Part shown: piece after piece, positions 1-8,434 of the stretch | How the letters are laid out: each line of letters opens with the position of its first letter | Position numbering within the stretch: position 1 is the first letter of the stretch | Assembly: GCA_900540735.1 (NCBI GenBank) | Contig: UQHB01000011.1 | Coordinates: 4,354 to 68,353, forward strand | Origin: an uncultured Megasphaera sp. | GTDB lineage: Bacteria > Bacillota > Negativicutes > Veillonellales > Megasphaeraceae | Direction of reading: 5' to 3' | DNA: 64,000 nt | Program-made: the position numbers and the translations under genes | Notes under the pieces: model-generated | The model's input: only the letters and a program-made list of their open reading frames with translations | Database searches by the model: none | Told to the model about the DNA's origin: nothing

Positions 1-34
1 AAACGACATGAAAGATAAGGATGAATAAGAGCAC

Positions 35-676
35 ATGGCGATTACGAAAAAAGTCAAACAAGAAATGTTACAACGATTCCAAGACCAATACGGTATTATG
101 AAGTCGGCCCTCCATTACAATTCTCCTTTTGAACTGATGATTGCCGTCATCTTATCAGCCCAGTGTACAGATGAACGGGTCAATATCGTCACAAAAGGTC
201 TCTTCCCGGCATACAGCAGCCCTGAAAAAATCTTGTCCCTTGGCCTTGACGGCTTAGAAAAAAAAATCCGTACGTGCGGCCTCTACCACAGTAAAGCCAA
301 AAATATTTTAAAGAACTGTGAAATCCTTTGTGAACAGTATCACGGTGAAGTGCCTCAGACTTTCGACGAATTAGTCAAGCTCCCCGGCGTAGGCCGCAAG
401 ACAGCAAACGTCCTCGTGAGCATTCTCTTCGATACACCGGCTATTGCCGTCGATACGCACGTCTTCCGCGTATCTAACCGCCTCCAGCTGGCAACGGGCA
501 AAACGCCGCTTGAAGTAGAAAAGGGCTTGCAAAAGGCTATCCCTAAAGAATGGTGGAGCCGGGCCCATCACTGGCTCATTTGGCATGGCCGCCGGATTTG
601 CAAAGCCCGTAAGCCTTTATGCGATGATTGCTTCTTGGCAGACCTCTGTCCAAGTGTAGTAAAAGATAAAAAGTGA
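35..676 (+). CDS. nth: Endonuclease III (DNA glycosylase/AP lyase)
   Basis: Base-excision repair enzyme that removes oxidised pyrimidines and cleaves the abasic site. At 213 aa it is the usual length. The helix-hairpin-helix LPGVGRKTA is followed by the catalytic VDTHVFRVSNRL segment, whose Asp is the conserved catalytic one. The preceding hairpin Lys of the bifunctional enzymes is the K of GRKTA. The C-terminus holds the four-Cys [4Fe-4S] loop (C-x6-C-x2-C-x5-C: CKARKPLCDDCFLADLC). The ATG at 35 has a weak upstream purine stretch and no promoter is visible, so the gene probably continues an operon starting outside the window. Confidence 0.97.
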   Translation: MAITKKVKQEMLQRFQDQYGIMKSALHYNSPFELMIAVILSAQCTDERVNIVTKGLFPAYSSPEKILSLGLDGLEKKIRTCGLYHSKAKNILKNCEILCEQYHGEVPQTFDELVKLPGVGRKTANVLVSILFDTPAIAVDTHVFRVSNRLQLATGKTPLEVEKGLQKAIPKEWWSRAHHWLIWHGRRICKARKPLCDDCFLADLCPSVVKDKK

Positions 677-686
677 CCACTATAGA

Positions 687-715
687 TTGACAAATACTGA
701 CAAAATCGGTAATAT
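687..715 (+). promoter_or_regulatory. Sigma-70-type promoter for the gene at 776
   Basis: TTGACA (687-692), a 17-base spacer and TAATAT (710-715). It lies 60 bases upstream of the next start codon, so that gene is probably transcribed separately from nth. Confidence 0.65.
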
Positions 716-775
716 TAATATTGCAATACTTGCAATACCTGTGCACATACAGGAGTAATAGGAGGATCATTCTAT

Positions 776-1171
776 ATGGATTTGAGATATGTAAAGGGCA
801 CGTATCTGGACGAAATCATGTTGGACGGAAAACCTGTATTATTTACCTTGGAAGGTCTTGAAGCCGGCAAAGAAGATGAAGCACGCCGCTATAGCCAGCA
901 AATTTGGGACTGGGTCTTAGCCCACCATTCCCGCGTTATGGCCCACGCTCCTCTTATTGCAAATTTTAAAAATAAAAAATGGCGCTCTGAAGGCGAAGCT
1001 GAAGTATCTGCCGAAGAAATTCGGGGCTACTTAAAACGCATCAACTCCGTTTATGTAACATATAACGGCGGATTTGATATTTTCTTTGATACGAACGATG
1101 TCTTCCAAGAACGGTCTATTGTCGTCCGCATGGGAAGAAATTTCGTTTTTGAAGGGTTTAAACTCTTGTAA
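776..1171 (+). CDS. Conserved hypothetical protein, 131 aa
   Basis: Function not recognised. The protein is soluble-looking with no signal peptide or membrane segment. Residues 30-85 look mostly helical, and the C-terminal third looks like beta strands (YVTYNGGFDIFFDTND, then SIVVRMGRNFVFEGFKLL). The ATG at 776 is preceded by a strong GGAGG (about 12 bases away). It has its own promoter and lies 60 bases upstream of the SCIFF peptide gene, which again has its own promoter, so a functional link to SCIFF is only positional. Confidence 0.8.
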   Translation: MDLRYVKGTYLDEIMLDGKPVLFTLEGLEAGKEDEARRYSQQIWDWVLAHHSRVMAHAPLIANFKNKKWRSEGEAEVSAEEIRGYLKRINSVYVTYNGGFDIFFDTNDVFQERSIVVRMGRNFVFEGFKLL

Positions 1172-1175
1172 TCTG

Positions 1176-1204
1176 TTGTCGAATGTCACGGGATGTGGTA
1201 CAAT
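1176..1204 (+). promoter_or_regulatory. Promoter of the SCIFF gene
   Basis: TTGTCG (1176-1181), a 17-base spacer and TACAAT (1199-1204), ending 30 bases before the SCIFF start codon. It begins immediately after the preceding gene's stop codon. Confidence 0.55.
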
Positions 1205-1233
1205 ATACCCATCTTGACAGTGAGGTGAGACAT

Positions 1234-1374
1234 ATGGCAAAACACATTATTACAATTAATAACGAATCCATCCAGAAGACTGTACAGCACGCTGGCTGCA
1301 GCGAATGCCAGACATCCTGTCAGTCTGCTTGCAAGACTTCTTGCACTGTAGGCAATCAGGTCTGCACGAAATAA
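1234..1374 (+). CDS. scfA: SCIFF ranthipeptide precursor (six cysteines in forty-five residues)
   Basis: A 46-residue peptide beginning MAKHIITINNESIQKTV, with six Cys at positions 22, 25, 29, 33, 37 and 44. This is the SCIFF family pattern: an N-terminal leader followed by a Cys-rich core with Thr/Ser acceptors. In this family a partner radical-SAM enzyme forms thioether bonds from Cys to the acceptor residues. The start at 1234 is chosen over an upstream GTG/TTG extension because GAGGTGAG sits just ahead of it and the family begins MAKH. The maturase follows after a hairpin. The biological role of SCIFF peptides is unknown. Confidence 0.95.
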   Translation: MAKHIITINNESIQKTVQHAGCSECQTSCQSACKTSCTVGNQVCTK

Positions 1375-1391
1375 GTTTGTTTTGAGGGGAC

Positions 1392-1424
1392 ACCCTTTAC
1401 CTTTTGGTAAAGGGTATTCTTTTT
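1392..1424 (+). terminator. Hairpin with T-run between scfA and scfB (attenuator)
   Basis: Perfect 10-bp inverted repeat ACCCTTTACC-TTTT-GGTAAAGGGT (1392-1415) followed by ATTCTTTTTG. It sits in the gap between the precursor and the maturase. Partial termination here would give more peptide mRNA than enzyme mRNA. Confidence 0.8.
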
Positions 1425-1438
1425 GTATGGAGGAAACG

Positions 1439-2863
1439 ATGGCAGAAAAAATCAAACCGATGATTCATAAATATTGCTTGAACGGCACGTACATGCTGCT
1501 CGATGTCAATAGCGGCATTATTAACGTCATTGACAAAATGACCTACGATGTCCTCGACGTCTATGACGGCACGAACAAAGAAGCCGTGTACCGCGCCCTC
1601 GGCAATACCTATGACCACCAGGAATTGACAGAAACACTTGAAGAATTAGACGAATTAATCCAGAAGGAATGCTTATTTGCACCGATGTGCGAATCCTTCA
1701 AAGTCGTTGCAGAAGAAGAACCAGTCATTAAATCACTTTGTCTCAACATTGCCCATGATTGCAACTTACGTTGTAAATACTGTTTTGCGTCCCAAGGGGA
1801 CTATGATACACATAAACGGGAGCTTATGAGTTTCGATGTGGCTAAACACGCTGTAGACTTGCTCATTAAAAGTACAGAAGGGAAACGGCAGCACTGCGAA
1901 ATCGACTTCTTTGGCGGCGAACCGCTCATGAACTGGGGCGTTGTCAAACAGACGATTGAATACATTCATGAACAAGAAAAGATTCATGACCGGGTCTTTA
2001 AATTGTCGCTCACGACGAACGGCATGCTGCTCACACCGGATAAGGTAAAATATCTGAATGAAAATCACATTAGCCTCATCTTGAGCCTTGATGGCCGGAA
2101 AGAAATGCATGACCGCATGCGTCCGACCGCTGGCGGCAAAGGCTCTTATGATATTTGCATGGCGAATCAGCTCTATGCAGCAAAACACCGCAATGGCGAA
2201 GAATACTACGTCCGCGGTACGTACACGACGTATAATTTAGACTTTGCAAAAGACGTCAAAGACATGGCTGACCTCGGCTTCGATGGCCTCTCTATGGAAC
2301 CGGTCGTTGGCGATGACTTAGATTACGCTATTACGGAAAAAGATTTGCCCCGTATTTACAAAGAATACGAAAACTTGGCAGACCTCTACTTGAAGCGGTA
2401 CGAAGAAGGGCATCCCTTCATTTACTACCACTTCATTATGGACCTTTATCGCGGCCCGTGTATTGCTAAACGGCTCCGCGGCTGCGGTGCTGGCCATGAA
2501 TACATGTGCGTCGTACCGAACGGCGACATCTATCCGTGCCATCAGTTCGTCGGCCAAGACGAATACGTCCTCGGCAACGTCTATGAAGGCATTAAAAAAC
2601 AGACCTTACCGGCTCTCTTCCGGGATATGCATGTCCTCAACAAACCGGAATGCTGCAAGTGCTGGGCGAAATTCTTCTGCAGCGGCGGCTGTCACGCTAA
2701 CAACATCAAGTACGGCGGCAACATTCAGACACCGTACGAATTGAGCTGCAAAATCCAGAAGAAACGTATTGAATGTGCTATGTACATTCAGGCAACGCTG
2801 GCTATGCGCAACCATACGGCTGCAAGCCAGCAAGAAGATACGATGGAACCGAAAGCCCAATGA
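1439..2863 (+). CDS. scfB: Thioether cross-link-forming SCIFF peptide maturase (radical SAM/SPASM)
   Basis: About 474 aa. An N-terminal RiPP-recognition-like segment (residues ~1-95) is followed by the radical-SAM barrel with CNLRCKYC (CxxxCxxC) binding the SAM [4Fe-4S] cluster. The C-terminal SPASM region contains CGAGHEYMCVVPNGDIYPC, CCKCWAKFFC and SGGCHANN, binding auxiliary clusters. It installs Cys thioether bridges in the upstream SCIFF peptide. I prefer the ATG at 1439, which has GGAGG five bases upstream. The longer reading from 1382 would translate through the intergenic hairpin and is unlikely. Confidence 0.93.
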   Translation: MAEKIKPMIHKYCLNGTYMLLDVNSGIINVIDKMTYDVLDVYDGTNKEAVYRALGNTYDHQELTETLEELDELIQKECLFAPMCESFKVVAEEEPVIKSLCLNIAHDCNLRCKYCFASQGDYDTHKRELMSFDVAKHAVDLLIKSTEGKRQHCEIDFFGGEPLMNWGVVKQTIEYIHEQEKIHDRVFKLSLTTNGMLLTPDKVKYLNENHISLILSLDGRKEMHDRMRPTAGGKGSYDICMANQLYAAKHRNGEEYYVRGTYTTYNLDFAKDVKDMADLGFDGLSMEPVVGDDLDYAITEKDLPRIYKEYENLADLYLKRYEEGHPFIYYHFIMDLYRGPCIAKRLRGCGAGHEYMCVVPNGDIYPCHQFVGQDEYVLGNVYEGIKKQTLPALFRDMHVLNKPECCKCWAKFFCSGGCHANNIKYGGNIQTPYELSCKIQKKRIECAMYIQATLAMRNHTAASQQEDTMEPKAQ

Positions 2864-3042
2864 TGACGAAATTAAAAGTCTTTCTGTGGTTCGTCGTCGT
2901 CTGCTATTTGCTCTACGTGTTGGTCATGAACGGCCCGTCTACACAGACCCTGGCTCTCTTAGGCATGGCCCTTTTCGTAGGCATCATGCAAGTGTGGCTC
3001 CATAGCAAGGCGCGGCAGAAATTGAAAGATAAATACAAATAA
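2860..3042 (+). CDS. Small two-helix membrane protein
   Basis: A 60-aa protein whose ATG overlaps the scfB stop codon (ATGATGA), suggesting translational coupling. Two hydrophobic segments (KVFLWFVVVCYLLYVLVM and LALLGMALFVGIMQVWL) are followed by a basic tail. It matches no family I recognise. The position suggests co-expression with the SCIFF maturase. An upstream in-frame start at 2773 would lie inside scfB and has no ribosome site. Confidence 0.7.
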   Translation: MMTKLKVFLWFVVVCYLLYVLVMNGPSTQTLALLGMALFVGIMQVWLHSKARQKLKDKYK

Positions 3043-3189
3043 ATACAAATACATGTAAAAATAGTGAAAGGGGATAGGAAATAAGGTAAAAAGTAGGTAA
3101 ATCCATTATTTCCTATTCTCTTTTTGCATACATGACCTGCGTATATAGGAACTATGTGAAAATGAAAAGATAAAAAGACATACGTACCG

Positions 3190-3218
3190 TTGACTTTATG
3201 TGAAAGTTGGAGTACTCT
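3190..3218 (+). promoter_or_regulatory. Promoter of the suf operon
   Basis: TTGACT (3190-3195), a 17-base spacer and TACTCT (3213-3218). Transcription would begin near 3225, inside the palindromic operator-like sequence at 3219-3252. Confidence 0.55.
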
Positions 3219-3252
3219 AAGTATATCCAAATGGTATACTTTACTAAGTATA
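3219..3252 (+). promoter_or_regulatory. Operator-like triple repeat upstream of sufC
   Basis: AAGTATA occurs at 3219-3225, its complement TATACTT at 3235-3241, and AAGTATA again at 3246-3252. This makes two overlapping inverted repeats with spacers of 9 and 4 bases, spanning the expected transcription start. It is a candidate repressor site; the regulator is unknown and none is encoded beside it. Confidence 0.5.
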
Positions 3253-3294
3253 AAAGTTTTTTAATACATACAATATGTAGGAGTGGATAAAACT

Positions 3295-4065
3295 ATGAGC
3301 GAATTATTAAGAGTAGAAGGATTGCATATTGCTGTCGAAGGCAAAGAAATCCTGCGAGGACTCGATTTAACGATAAACACAGGAGAAACTCATGTTATTA
3401 TGGGCTCGAACGGTGCTGGTAAATCAACATTGTTCAATGCCATCATGGGGAATCCTAAATATAAAGTAACAGCTGGTAAGATTTTCTTTGAAGGGAAAGA
3501 CATTACAGACGCACCGGTTAACGAACGTGCTAAAGCAGGTATCTTCATGGCTTTCCAGGCACCGATTTCCGTCCAAGGCATTACGCTGGAAAACTTCATC
3601 CGTAACGCTAAAGGCACGATTACTGGCGAAAACCAACGTATCATGCCGTTCCGTAAAAAACTCCGTGCCCAAATGGAAGAATTGTCCATGGATAAATCCT
3701 ATGCTGAACGGTATGTCAATGACGGCTTCTCCGGTGGCGAACGGAAAAAATCGGAAATTCTCCAAATGACCATGCTCGACCCGAAACTGACCATGCTCGA
3801 CGAAATCGACTCCGGCCTTGACGTCGATGCTGTCCGTATCGTTTCCGAAGCCGTTGCTAAATACCGTAACGAAAATAACTCCATCTTAGTTATTACGCAT
3901 CATAGCGAAATTTTGCAGCACTTAAAACCGGACTTCGTTCATGTTCTCATTCATGGCCGCATCGTCAAGACTGGCGACGGTTCCCTCATTCAGGAAATCG
4001 AAAAGAACGGCTACGACGAATTTAAAGAAGAAGCAAAAGAAGAAGACAAAGAATTAAACGCGTAA
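3295..4065 (+). CDS. sufC: Fe-S cluster assembly ATPase SufC
   Basis: ABC-type ATPase that energises the SufBCD scaffold in the cytoplasm. It has Walker A GSNGAGKST, signature FSGGERKKSE, and the SufC-specific Walker B region MLDEIDSGLDVDA, followed by the switch His in VITHHSE. 256 aa, the normal family length. Start at the ATG 3295 (MSELLRVE). A GTG 12 bases upstream is possible, but it overlaps the AGGAG site. First gene of the five-gene suf operon. Confidence 0.97.
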   Translation: MSELLRVEGLHIAVEGKEILRGLDLTINTGETHVIMGSNGAGKSTLFNAIMGNPKYKVTAGKIFFEGKDITDAPVNERAKAGIFMAFQAPISVQGITLENFIRNAKGTITGENQRIMPFRKKLRAQMEELSMDKSYAERYVNDGFSGGERKKSEILQMTMLDPKLTMLDEIDSGLDVDAVRIVSEAVAKYRNENNSILVITHHSEILQHLKPDFVHVLIHGRIVKTGDGSLIQEIEKNGYDEFKEEAKEEDKELNA

Positions 4066-4080
4066 TAGGAGGAAGTCTCT

Positions 4081-5529
4081 ATGGCTGAAGCTACAGATAA
4101 AAAGTATGCTGAAGAAAAGAACCGTGAAGACCGTATAGAAGTGGCTTCCATGGGCGATTTCAGCAACATGTATAACTTTAAAAAAGATTTCAAATATTCC
4201 TATAAAACGCAAGCTGGCTTGACCCCAGACGTAGTACGGGAAATTTCGGAAAAGAAAAACGAACCGAAATGGATGCTTGATTTCCGTTTGAAATCTCTTG
4301 AATTATATTACCAAATCGATTATCCAAACTGGGGTCCTGATATTAGCGGCCTCGATATGGATAATATCGTTACTTATGTCCGTCCGGACACGCATATGAA
4401 AGCAAACTGGAACGATTTGCCAGATGATATTAAAGATACGTTCGACCGCTTAGGGATTCCAGAAGCAGAAAAAGAATCTCTTGCCGGTGTCGGCGCGCAG
4501 TATGACTCAGAAATCGTCTACCACAGCATTCAAGAAGACCTAGTTAAACAAGGCGTTATTTATACCGACTTTGATACGGCGCTGAAAAAATATCCGGACA
4601 TTGTACGGAAACATTTCATGAAGCTCGTACCGCCAACAGACCATAAATTTGCTGCCCTCCACGGTGCTGTTTGGTCTGGTGGTTCTTATGTCTATGTCCC
4701 AGAAGGGGTAGACGTAAAGATTCCGCTCCAAAGTTATTTCCGTTTAAATGCTCCTGGTGCAGGCCAGTTTGAACATACTATGATTATCGTCGAAAAAGGG
4801 GCAAAAGTACACTTCATCGAAGGCTGCTCGGCTCCGAAATACAACGTTGCTAACCTTCATGCAGGGTGCGTTGAACTCTTCGTCGGTGATTATGCAACCT
4901 TGACCTATTCGACTATCGAAAACTGGTCGAAGAATATGTATAACATGAACACGAAACGCTGCATCGTCGGCAAACACGGCACGATTAACTGGGTAACTGG
5001 TTCTTTCGGCTCCCATACGTCTTGTCTCTATCCTATGAGTATTCTCCAAGGCGAAGGGGCACACTGCGAATTTACAGGCGTAACCTTTGCCGGCTCTGGC
5101 CAGTACCTCGATACAGGCTCGAAAGTTGTCCACAATGCACCGAATACGACGAGTAACATCGATTCGAAATCCATTTCGAAAGACGGTGGCGTTTGCATTT
5201 ATCGTGGTGCTGTCATCATCAATCCCCGTGCAGAAGGGGCTAAATCGAACGTTTCGTGCGAATCCTTGATGCTCGACGAACAGTCGCAGTCCGATACGAT
5301 TCCGGCTATTGTCGTTAAAAACGATAACATTGACCTCGGTCATGAAGCTAAAATTGGTCGTATTTCTGATGACTCTATTTTCTACCTCATGACACGCGGC
5401 CTGAGCGAAGATGAAGCACGGGCTATGCTCGTTCGCGGCTTCGTTGAACCAGTTTCGAAAGCATTGCCGCTCGAATATGCTGTCGAAATGAATAACTTAA
5501 TTAACCTTGAAATTAAGAATTCCTTATAA
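4081..5529 (+). CDS. sufB: Fe-S cluster assembly scaffold SufB
   Basis: 482-aa scaffold subunit of SufBCD. The beta-helix core contains VWSGGSYVYVPEGVDV and FIEGCSAPKYNVANLHAGCVE. The C-terminal region, CESLMLDEQSQSDTIPAIVV...HEAKIGRI, is the strongly conserved Cys/Glu/His part used for cluster assembly. Starts 15 bases after sufC with AGGAGG upstream. Confidence 0.97.
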   Translation: MAEATDKKYAEEKNREDRIEVASMGDFSNMYNFKKDFKYSYKTQAGLTPDVVREISEKKNEPKWMLDFRLKSLELYYQIDYPNWGPDISGLDMDNIVTYVRPDTHMKANWNDLPDDIKDTFDRLGIPEAEKESLAGVGAQYDSEIVYHSIQEDLVKQGVIYTDFDTALKKYPDIVRKHFMKLVPPTDHKFAALHGAVWSGGSYVYVPEGVDVKIPLQSYFRLNAPGAGQFEHTMIIVEKGAKVHFIEGCSAPKYNVANLHAGCVELFVGDYATLTYSTIENWSKNMYNMNTKRCIVGKHGTINWVTGSFGSHTSCLYPMSILQGEGAHCEFTGVTFAGSGQYLDTGSKVVHNAPNTTSNIDSKSISKDGGVCIYRGAVIINPRAEGAKSNVSCESLMLDEQSQSDTIPAIVVKNDNIDLGHEAKIGRISDDSIFYLMTRGLSEDEARAMLVRGFVEPVSKALPLEYAVEMNNLINLEIKNSL

Positions 5530-5547
5530 GGGAGGGGGCGAATTAAT

Positions 5548-6687
5548 ATGCCAAAAGTAGTTCCTGTAGAACAACAATATAATCAGCTTCCCCGCCCGAC
5601 ATTCCGGTGGATGGAAGTAAACTTCTTGCCCTTAGATCCGCTTGCTGTCAAAGATGACCCGGCATTGCGGCCAGATGAACGGCATGAAGGCGACGTAACT
5701 GTCGATTTTTATTGCGGTAATAAAATTCCGGAAATTAAGGATTTTACCGGCGCCAACCCAGAATCGTTAGCACCGACATTGTCTGAAAACAGCAATGGTA
5801 TTTCCATTACCGTTCCTGATGGCAAAGCCGGGAAAGTTTGGCTTGACTTTACGATTAACGAAGTGGCACCGCAGTACGTTGGCCAAGTGTATATTAAAGC
5901 TGGCCACGATAGCAAATTAGATGTCTATATGAGCTTTAACGGCGGCTCCATTAACGGCCTCGTTAATGTCTTTGAATACGTCGAAGCTGGCGATAACGCA
6001 ACGGTTTCCTTAAATAAAGTACAGGTCAATGGGCAAGATACACGGCACATTGAACATCGCTACGCCAAAGTTGGCGAAAGCAGCACCGTCAATTACATCA
6101 GTGCTGAATTAGGCGGTCATAAAACACTCGTTTACTACAAGAATGATTTAGACCACGACAATTCTACGTTTAACAGCCATGCTATGTACATCGGCAATAA
6201 CGACCAAGTCTTTGACTTCTCCTATTGGGTACCAACATCTGGCGTGAAAACGAACACCGATATTTTGACGACTGGTGCGCTCCTCGATACGTCGAAAAAA
6301 TACTTCCGCGGCACGATTGATTTCCTCCGCGGTGGTAAAAAAGCCGTTGGTAACGAATCGGATGTATGCTTGCTCTTAAGCCCGAAAGTACATTCCATTT
6401 CCTTGCCGCTCTTACTTTGTAAAGAAGACGATGTCGTCGGTAACCACGCATCAAGTGCAGGCCAAATCGACAAAGATAAATTGTTCTATCTCATGAGCCG
6501 CGGCTTTAATGAAGATGGGGCGCAACTGATTATTGTCGAATCCAATATTCGCCCGGTTATCGATAAATTAGGCGATGAACTTCTCATGAATAAAGCCCTT
6601 CAGGCCGTTCGGTCGAAAATGGATTTTTGCGAAACGGAAGGTGAATGCAGTGATAAATGTGCGAAAAGATTTCCCAATCTTAACTAA
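5548..6687 (+). CDS. sufD: Fe-S cluster assembly protein SufD
   Basis: 379-aa SufB paralogue that forms the heterodimeric scaffold. The C-terminal SufBD signature is clear (SSAGQIDKDKLFYLMSRGFNEDGAQ), as is the conserved FRGTIDFLRGGKKAVGNE segment. Preceded by GGGAGGGGG. Its last ~40 bases overlap the start of sufS in another frame. Confidence 0.95.
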   Translation: MPKVVPVEQQYNQLPRPTFRWMEVNFLPLDPLAVKDDPALRPDERHEGDVTVDFYCGNKIPEIKDFTGANPESLAPTLSENSNGISITVPDGKAGKVWLDFTINEVAPQYVGQVYIKAGHDSKLDVYMSFNGGSINGLVNVFEYVEAGDNATVSLNKVQVNGQDTRHIEHRYAKVGESSTVNYISAELGGHKTLVYYKNDLDHDNSTFNSHAMYIGNNDQVFDFSYWVPTSGVKTNTDILTTGALLDTSKKYFRGTIDFLRGGKKAVGNESDVCLLLSPKVHSISLPLLLCKEDDVVGNHASSAGQIDKDKLFYLMSRGFNEDGAQLIIVESNIRPVIDKLGDELLMNKALQAVRSKMDFCETEGECSDKCAKRFPNLN

Positions 6688-7870
6688 AGTCCATAATGGA
6701 CACCAATTAGTCTACTTTGATAATGCTGCAACGACGCAGAAACCGTTCCAAGTCATCCACGCTATGGTGGATCTCTTGGAACACCATAACGGCAACCCTC
6801 ATCGTGGTGCCCATATCCTCAGTGTCGAAGCGTCGAAACTCTATGACGATGCTCGTGATGCAGTGGTCAAATTAATCAATGCGCCAGGCCGGGAAAATGT
6901 CATCTTCGTCCGTAATGCCACGGAAGGGATGAACCTCATTACACGGAGCTATGCCGAAACGCATTTGAAAAAAGGCGATAAAATCGTCATTCCTATTTCG
7001 GAACACCATGCCAACCTCGTTACGTGGCAGCGCGTATGCCGCGTCACTGGGGCCGAATTAGTCTACATGTACCTCGATGAAACAGGTCATTTCACAGACG
7101 AAGACTTTGCCAAAATCGACGAAAAGACGAAAATCGTTTCCTTCGCTGGTGTGAGCAACGTTCTCGGCATGAAAGTACCGGCTAAAAAGCTCATCGAAAA
7201 AGCCCACTCTGTCGGTGCTATTGCCATCTTTGACGGTGCCCAGGCTGTACCGCATATGAAAGTAGATGTCCAAGATTTGGACTGCGACTTCATGGTCTTT
7301 TCTGGTCATAAAATGCTCGGCTCTGCCGGGACTGGCGTATGCTACGGCAAAACCGCTCTCTTAAATGACATGGAACCGTTCCTCTTAGGCGGCGATATGA
7401 TTGAATACGTCCAAGAACAGACGACGACCTTCAACGTCTTGCCGTTTAAATTTGAAGCTGGCACAGAAAATGTCGAAGGTGCTGTGGCTCTCCACGCTGC
7501 TATTGATTACCTCAATGACTTAGGATGGGATGAAATCGAAAAACACGAACACGAATTAGTCGTCCGTGCCCTCGACGGTATGCTGAAAATGCCGCATATC
7601 CACATCATTGGCAGTACGAACCCAGACGAAAAGACTGGCGTTATTTCCTTTACTATTGACGGCGTTCATCCGCACGACGTAGCGACTATTTTAGACAGCT
7701 ACGGCATTGCTATCCGCTCGGGCCATCACTGCGCACAGCCTTTTGGTGCTCACATCGGCGTCGAAGCATCGTGCCGCATTAGCTTCTATGTGTACAACAC
7801 AATTGAAGAAGTAGATTACTTCCTCGATAAATTACCATTAGTCCGGAAACAAATGGGCTATAAGGATTAA
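6641..7870 (+). CDS. sufS: Cysteine desulfurase SufS (SufS/CsdA class)
   Basis: PLP enzyme converting cysteine to alanine and a protein-bound persulfide. The N-terminal DFPIL...YFDNAATTQKP and the PLP lysine in FSGHKMLGSAG are present. The catalytic Cys lies in the short group-II loop RSGHHCAQP. About 409 aa. Starts are GTG: 6641 gives a 47-base overlap with sufD, while 6650 has GGAAGG eight bases upstream and may be the real start. The overlap indicates translational coupling. Confidence 0.95.
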   Translation: MNAVINVRKDFPILTKVHNGHQLVYFDNAATTQKPFQVIHAMVDLLEHHNGNPHRGAHILSVEASKLYDDARDAVVKLINAPGRENVIFVRNATEGMNLITRSYAETHLKKGDKIVIPISEHHANLVTWQRVCRVTGAELVYMYLDETGHFTDEDFAKIDEKTKIVSFAGVSNVLGMKVPAKKLIEKAHSVGAIAIFDGAQAVPHMKVDVQDLDCDFMVFSGHKMLGSAGTGVCYGKTALLNDMEPFLLGGDMIEYVQEQTTTFNVLPFKFEAGTENVEGAVALHAAIDYLNDLGWDEIEKHEHELVVRALDGMLKMPHIHIIGSTNPDEKTGVISFTIDGVHPHDVATILDSYGIAIRSGHHCAQPFGAHIGVEASCRISFYVYNTIEEVDYFLDKLPLVRKQMGYKD

Positions 7871-7886
7871 GGAGTGAACGACTGTC

Positions 7887-8339
7887 ATGGAAAACATGAA
7901 CGAATTGTATTCCGATATTATTTTGGAACACAATCAGTGTCAAGAAAACAAGCATCCCTTAGCTGCCTGTAATTTGCAGGAACGGGGTCATAACCCAAGC
8001 TGTGGCGACGATATTACCCTCCAGGCTGATATTCAAGACGGCATCATTCAAGACGCTGCCTATACAGGTCACGGCTGTGCTATTAGCCAGGCTTCGGCAG
8101 ACATTATGATTGACCTCATTAAAGGAAAATCTGTCAAAGAAGCACTGCGCTTAGTGGACCTCTTCCTCTCCATGATTAAACGGGAAGTGACAGACGATGA
8201 TGAATTGGAAGAATTAGAAGACGCTATTGCCCTCAAAAATATTTCCAATATGCCTGCTCGTGTCAAATGTGCTGTCCTCGCATGGCATACCTTAAAAGAT
8301 GCCATTGAAAAAGGCGAAGCCAAAGACGCTGCTAAATAA
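7887..8339 (+). CDS. sufU: Sulfur-transfer/scaffold protein SufU
   Basis: 150 aa. Zn-binding, IscU-like protein that accepts the persulfide from SufS. The conserved ligands are visible: C39 and D41 in NPSCGDD, C64 in GHGCAIS and C128 in RVKCAVL. The extra insert between helices (TDDDELEEL) is typical of SufU rather than IscU. Last gene of the operon; a terminator follows within 20 bases. Confidence 0.95.
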   Translation: MENMNELYSDIILEHNQCQENKHPLAACNLQERGHNPSCGDDITLQADIQDGIIQDAAYTGHGCAISQASADIMIDLIKGKSVKEALRLVDLFLSMIKREVTDDDELEELEDAIALKNISNMPARVKCAVLAWHTLKDAIEKGEAKDAAK

Positions 8340-8352
8340 TTATAGTATATAC

Positions 8353-8391
8353 GAAAAAAACCGCAATCTCAAAAGAGGTTGCGGTTTTTTT
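8353..8391 (+). terminator. Terminator of the suf operon
   Basis: Stem CCGCAATCTC/GAGGTTGCGG (one G-T pair) with an AAAA loop, flanked by A- and T-runs. Confidence 0.9.
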
Positions 8392-8434
8392 GTATACCTT
8401 GTATGATACAAGAAAGAGACTTGCGAGGTAGACT

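Noticed and set aside
2..28. In-frame tail (eight codons and TAA) that could be the end of an upstream gene.
   Set aside because: Too short to support as a coding feature, though nth's lack of a promoter makes an upstream operon gene plausible.
5087..5343. Long opposite- and same-strand ORFs inside sufB.
   Set aside because: Shadow frames of a well-matched conserved gene.
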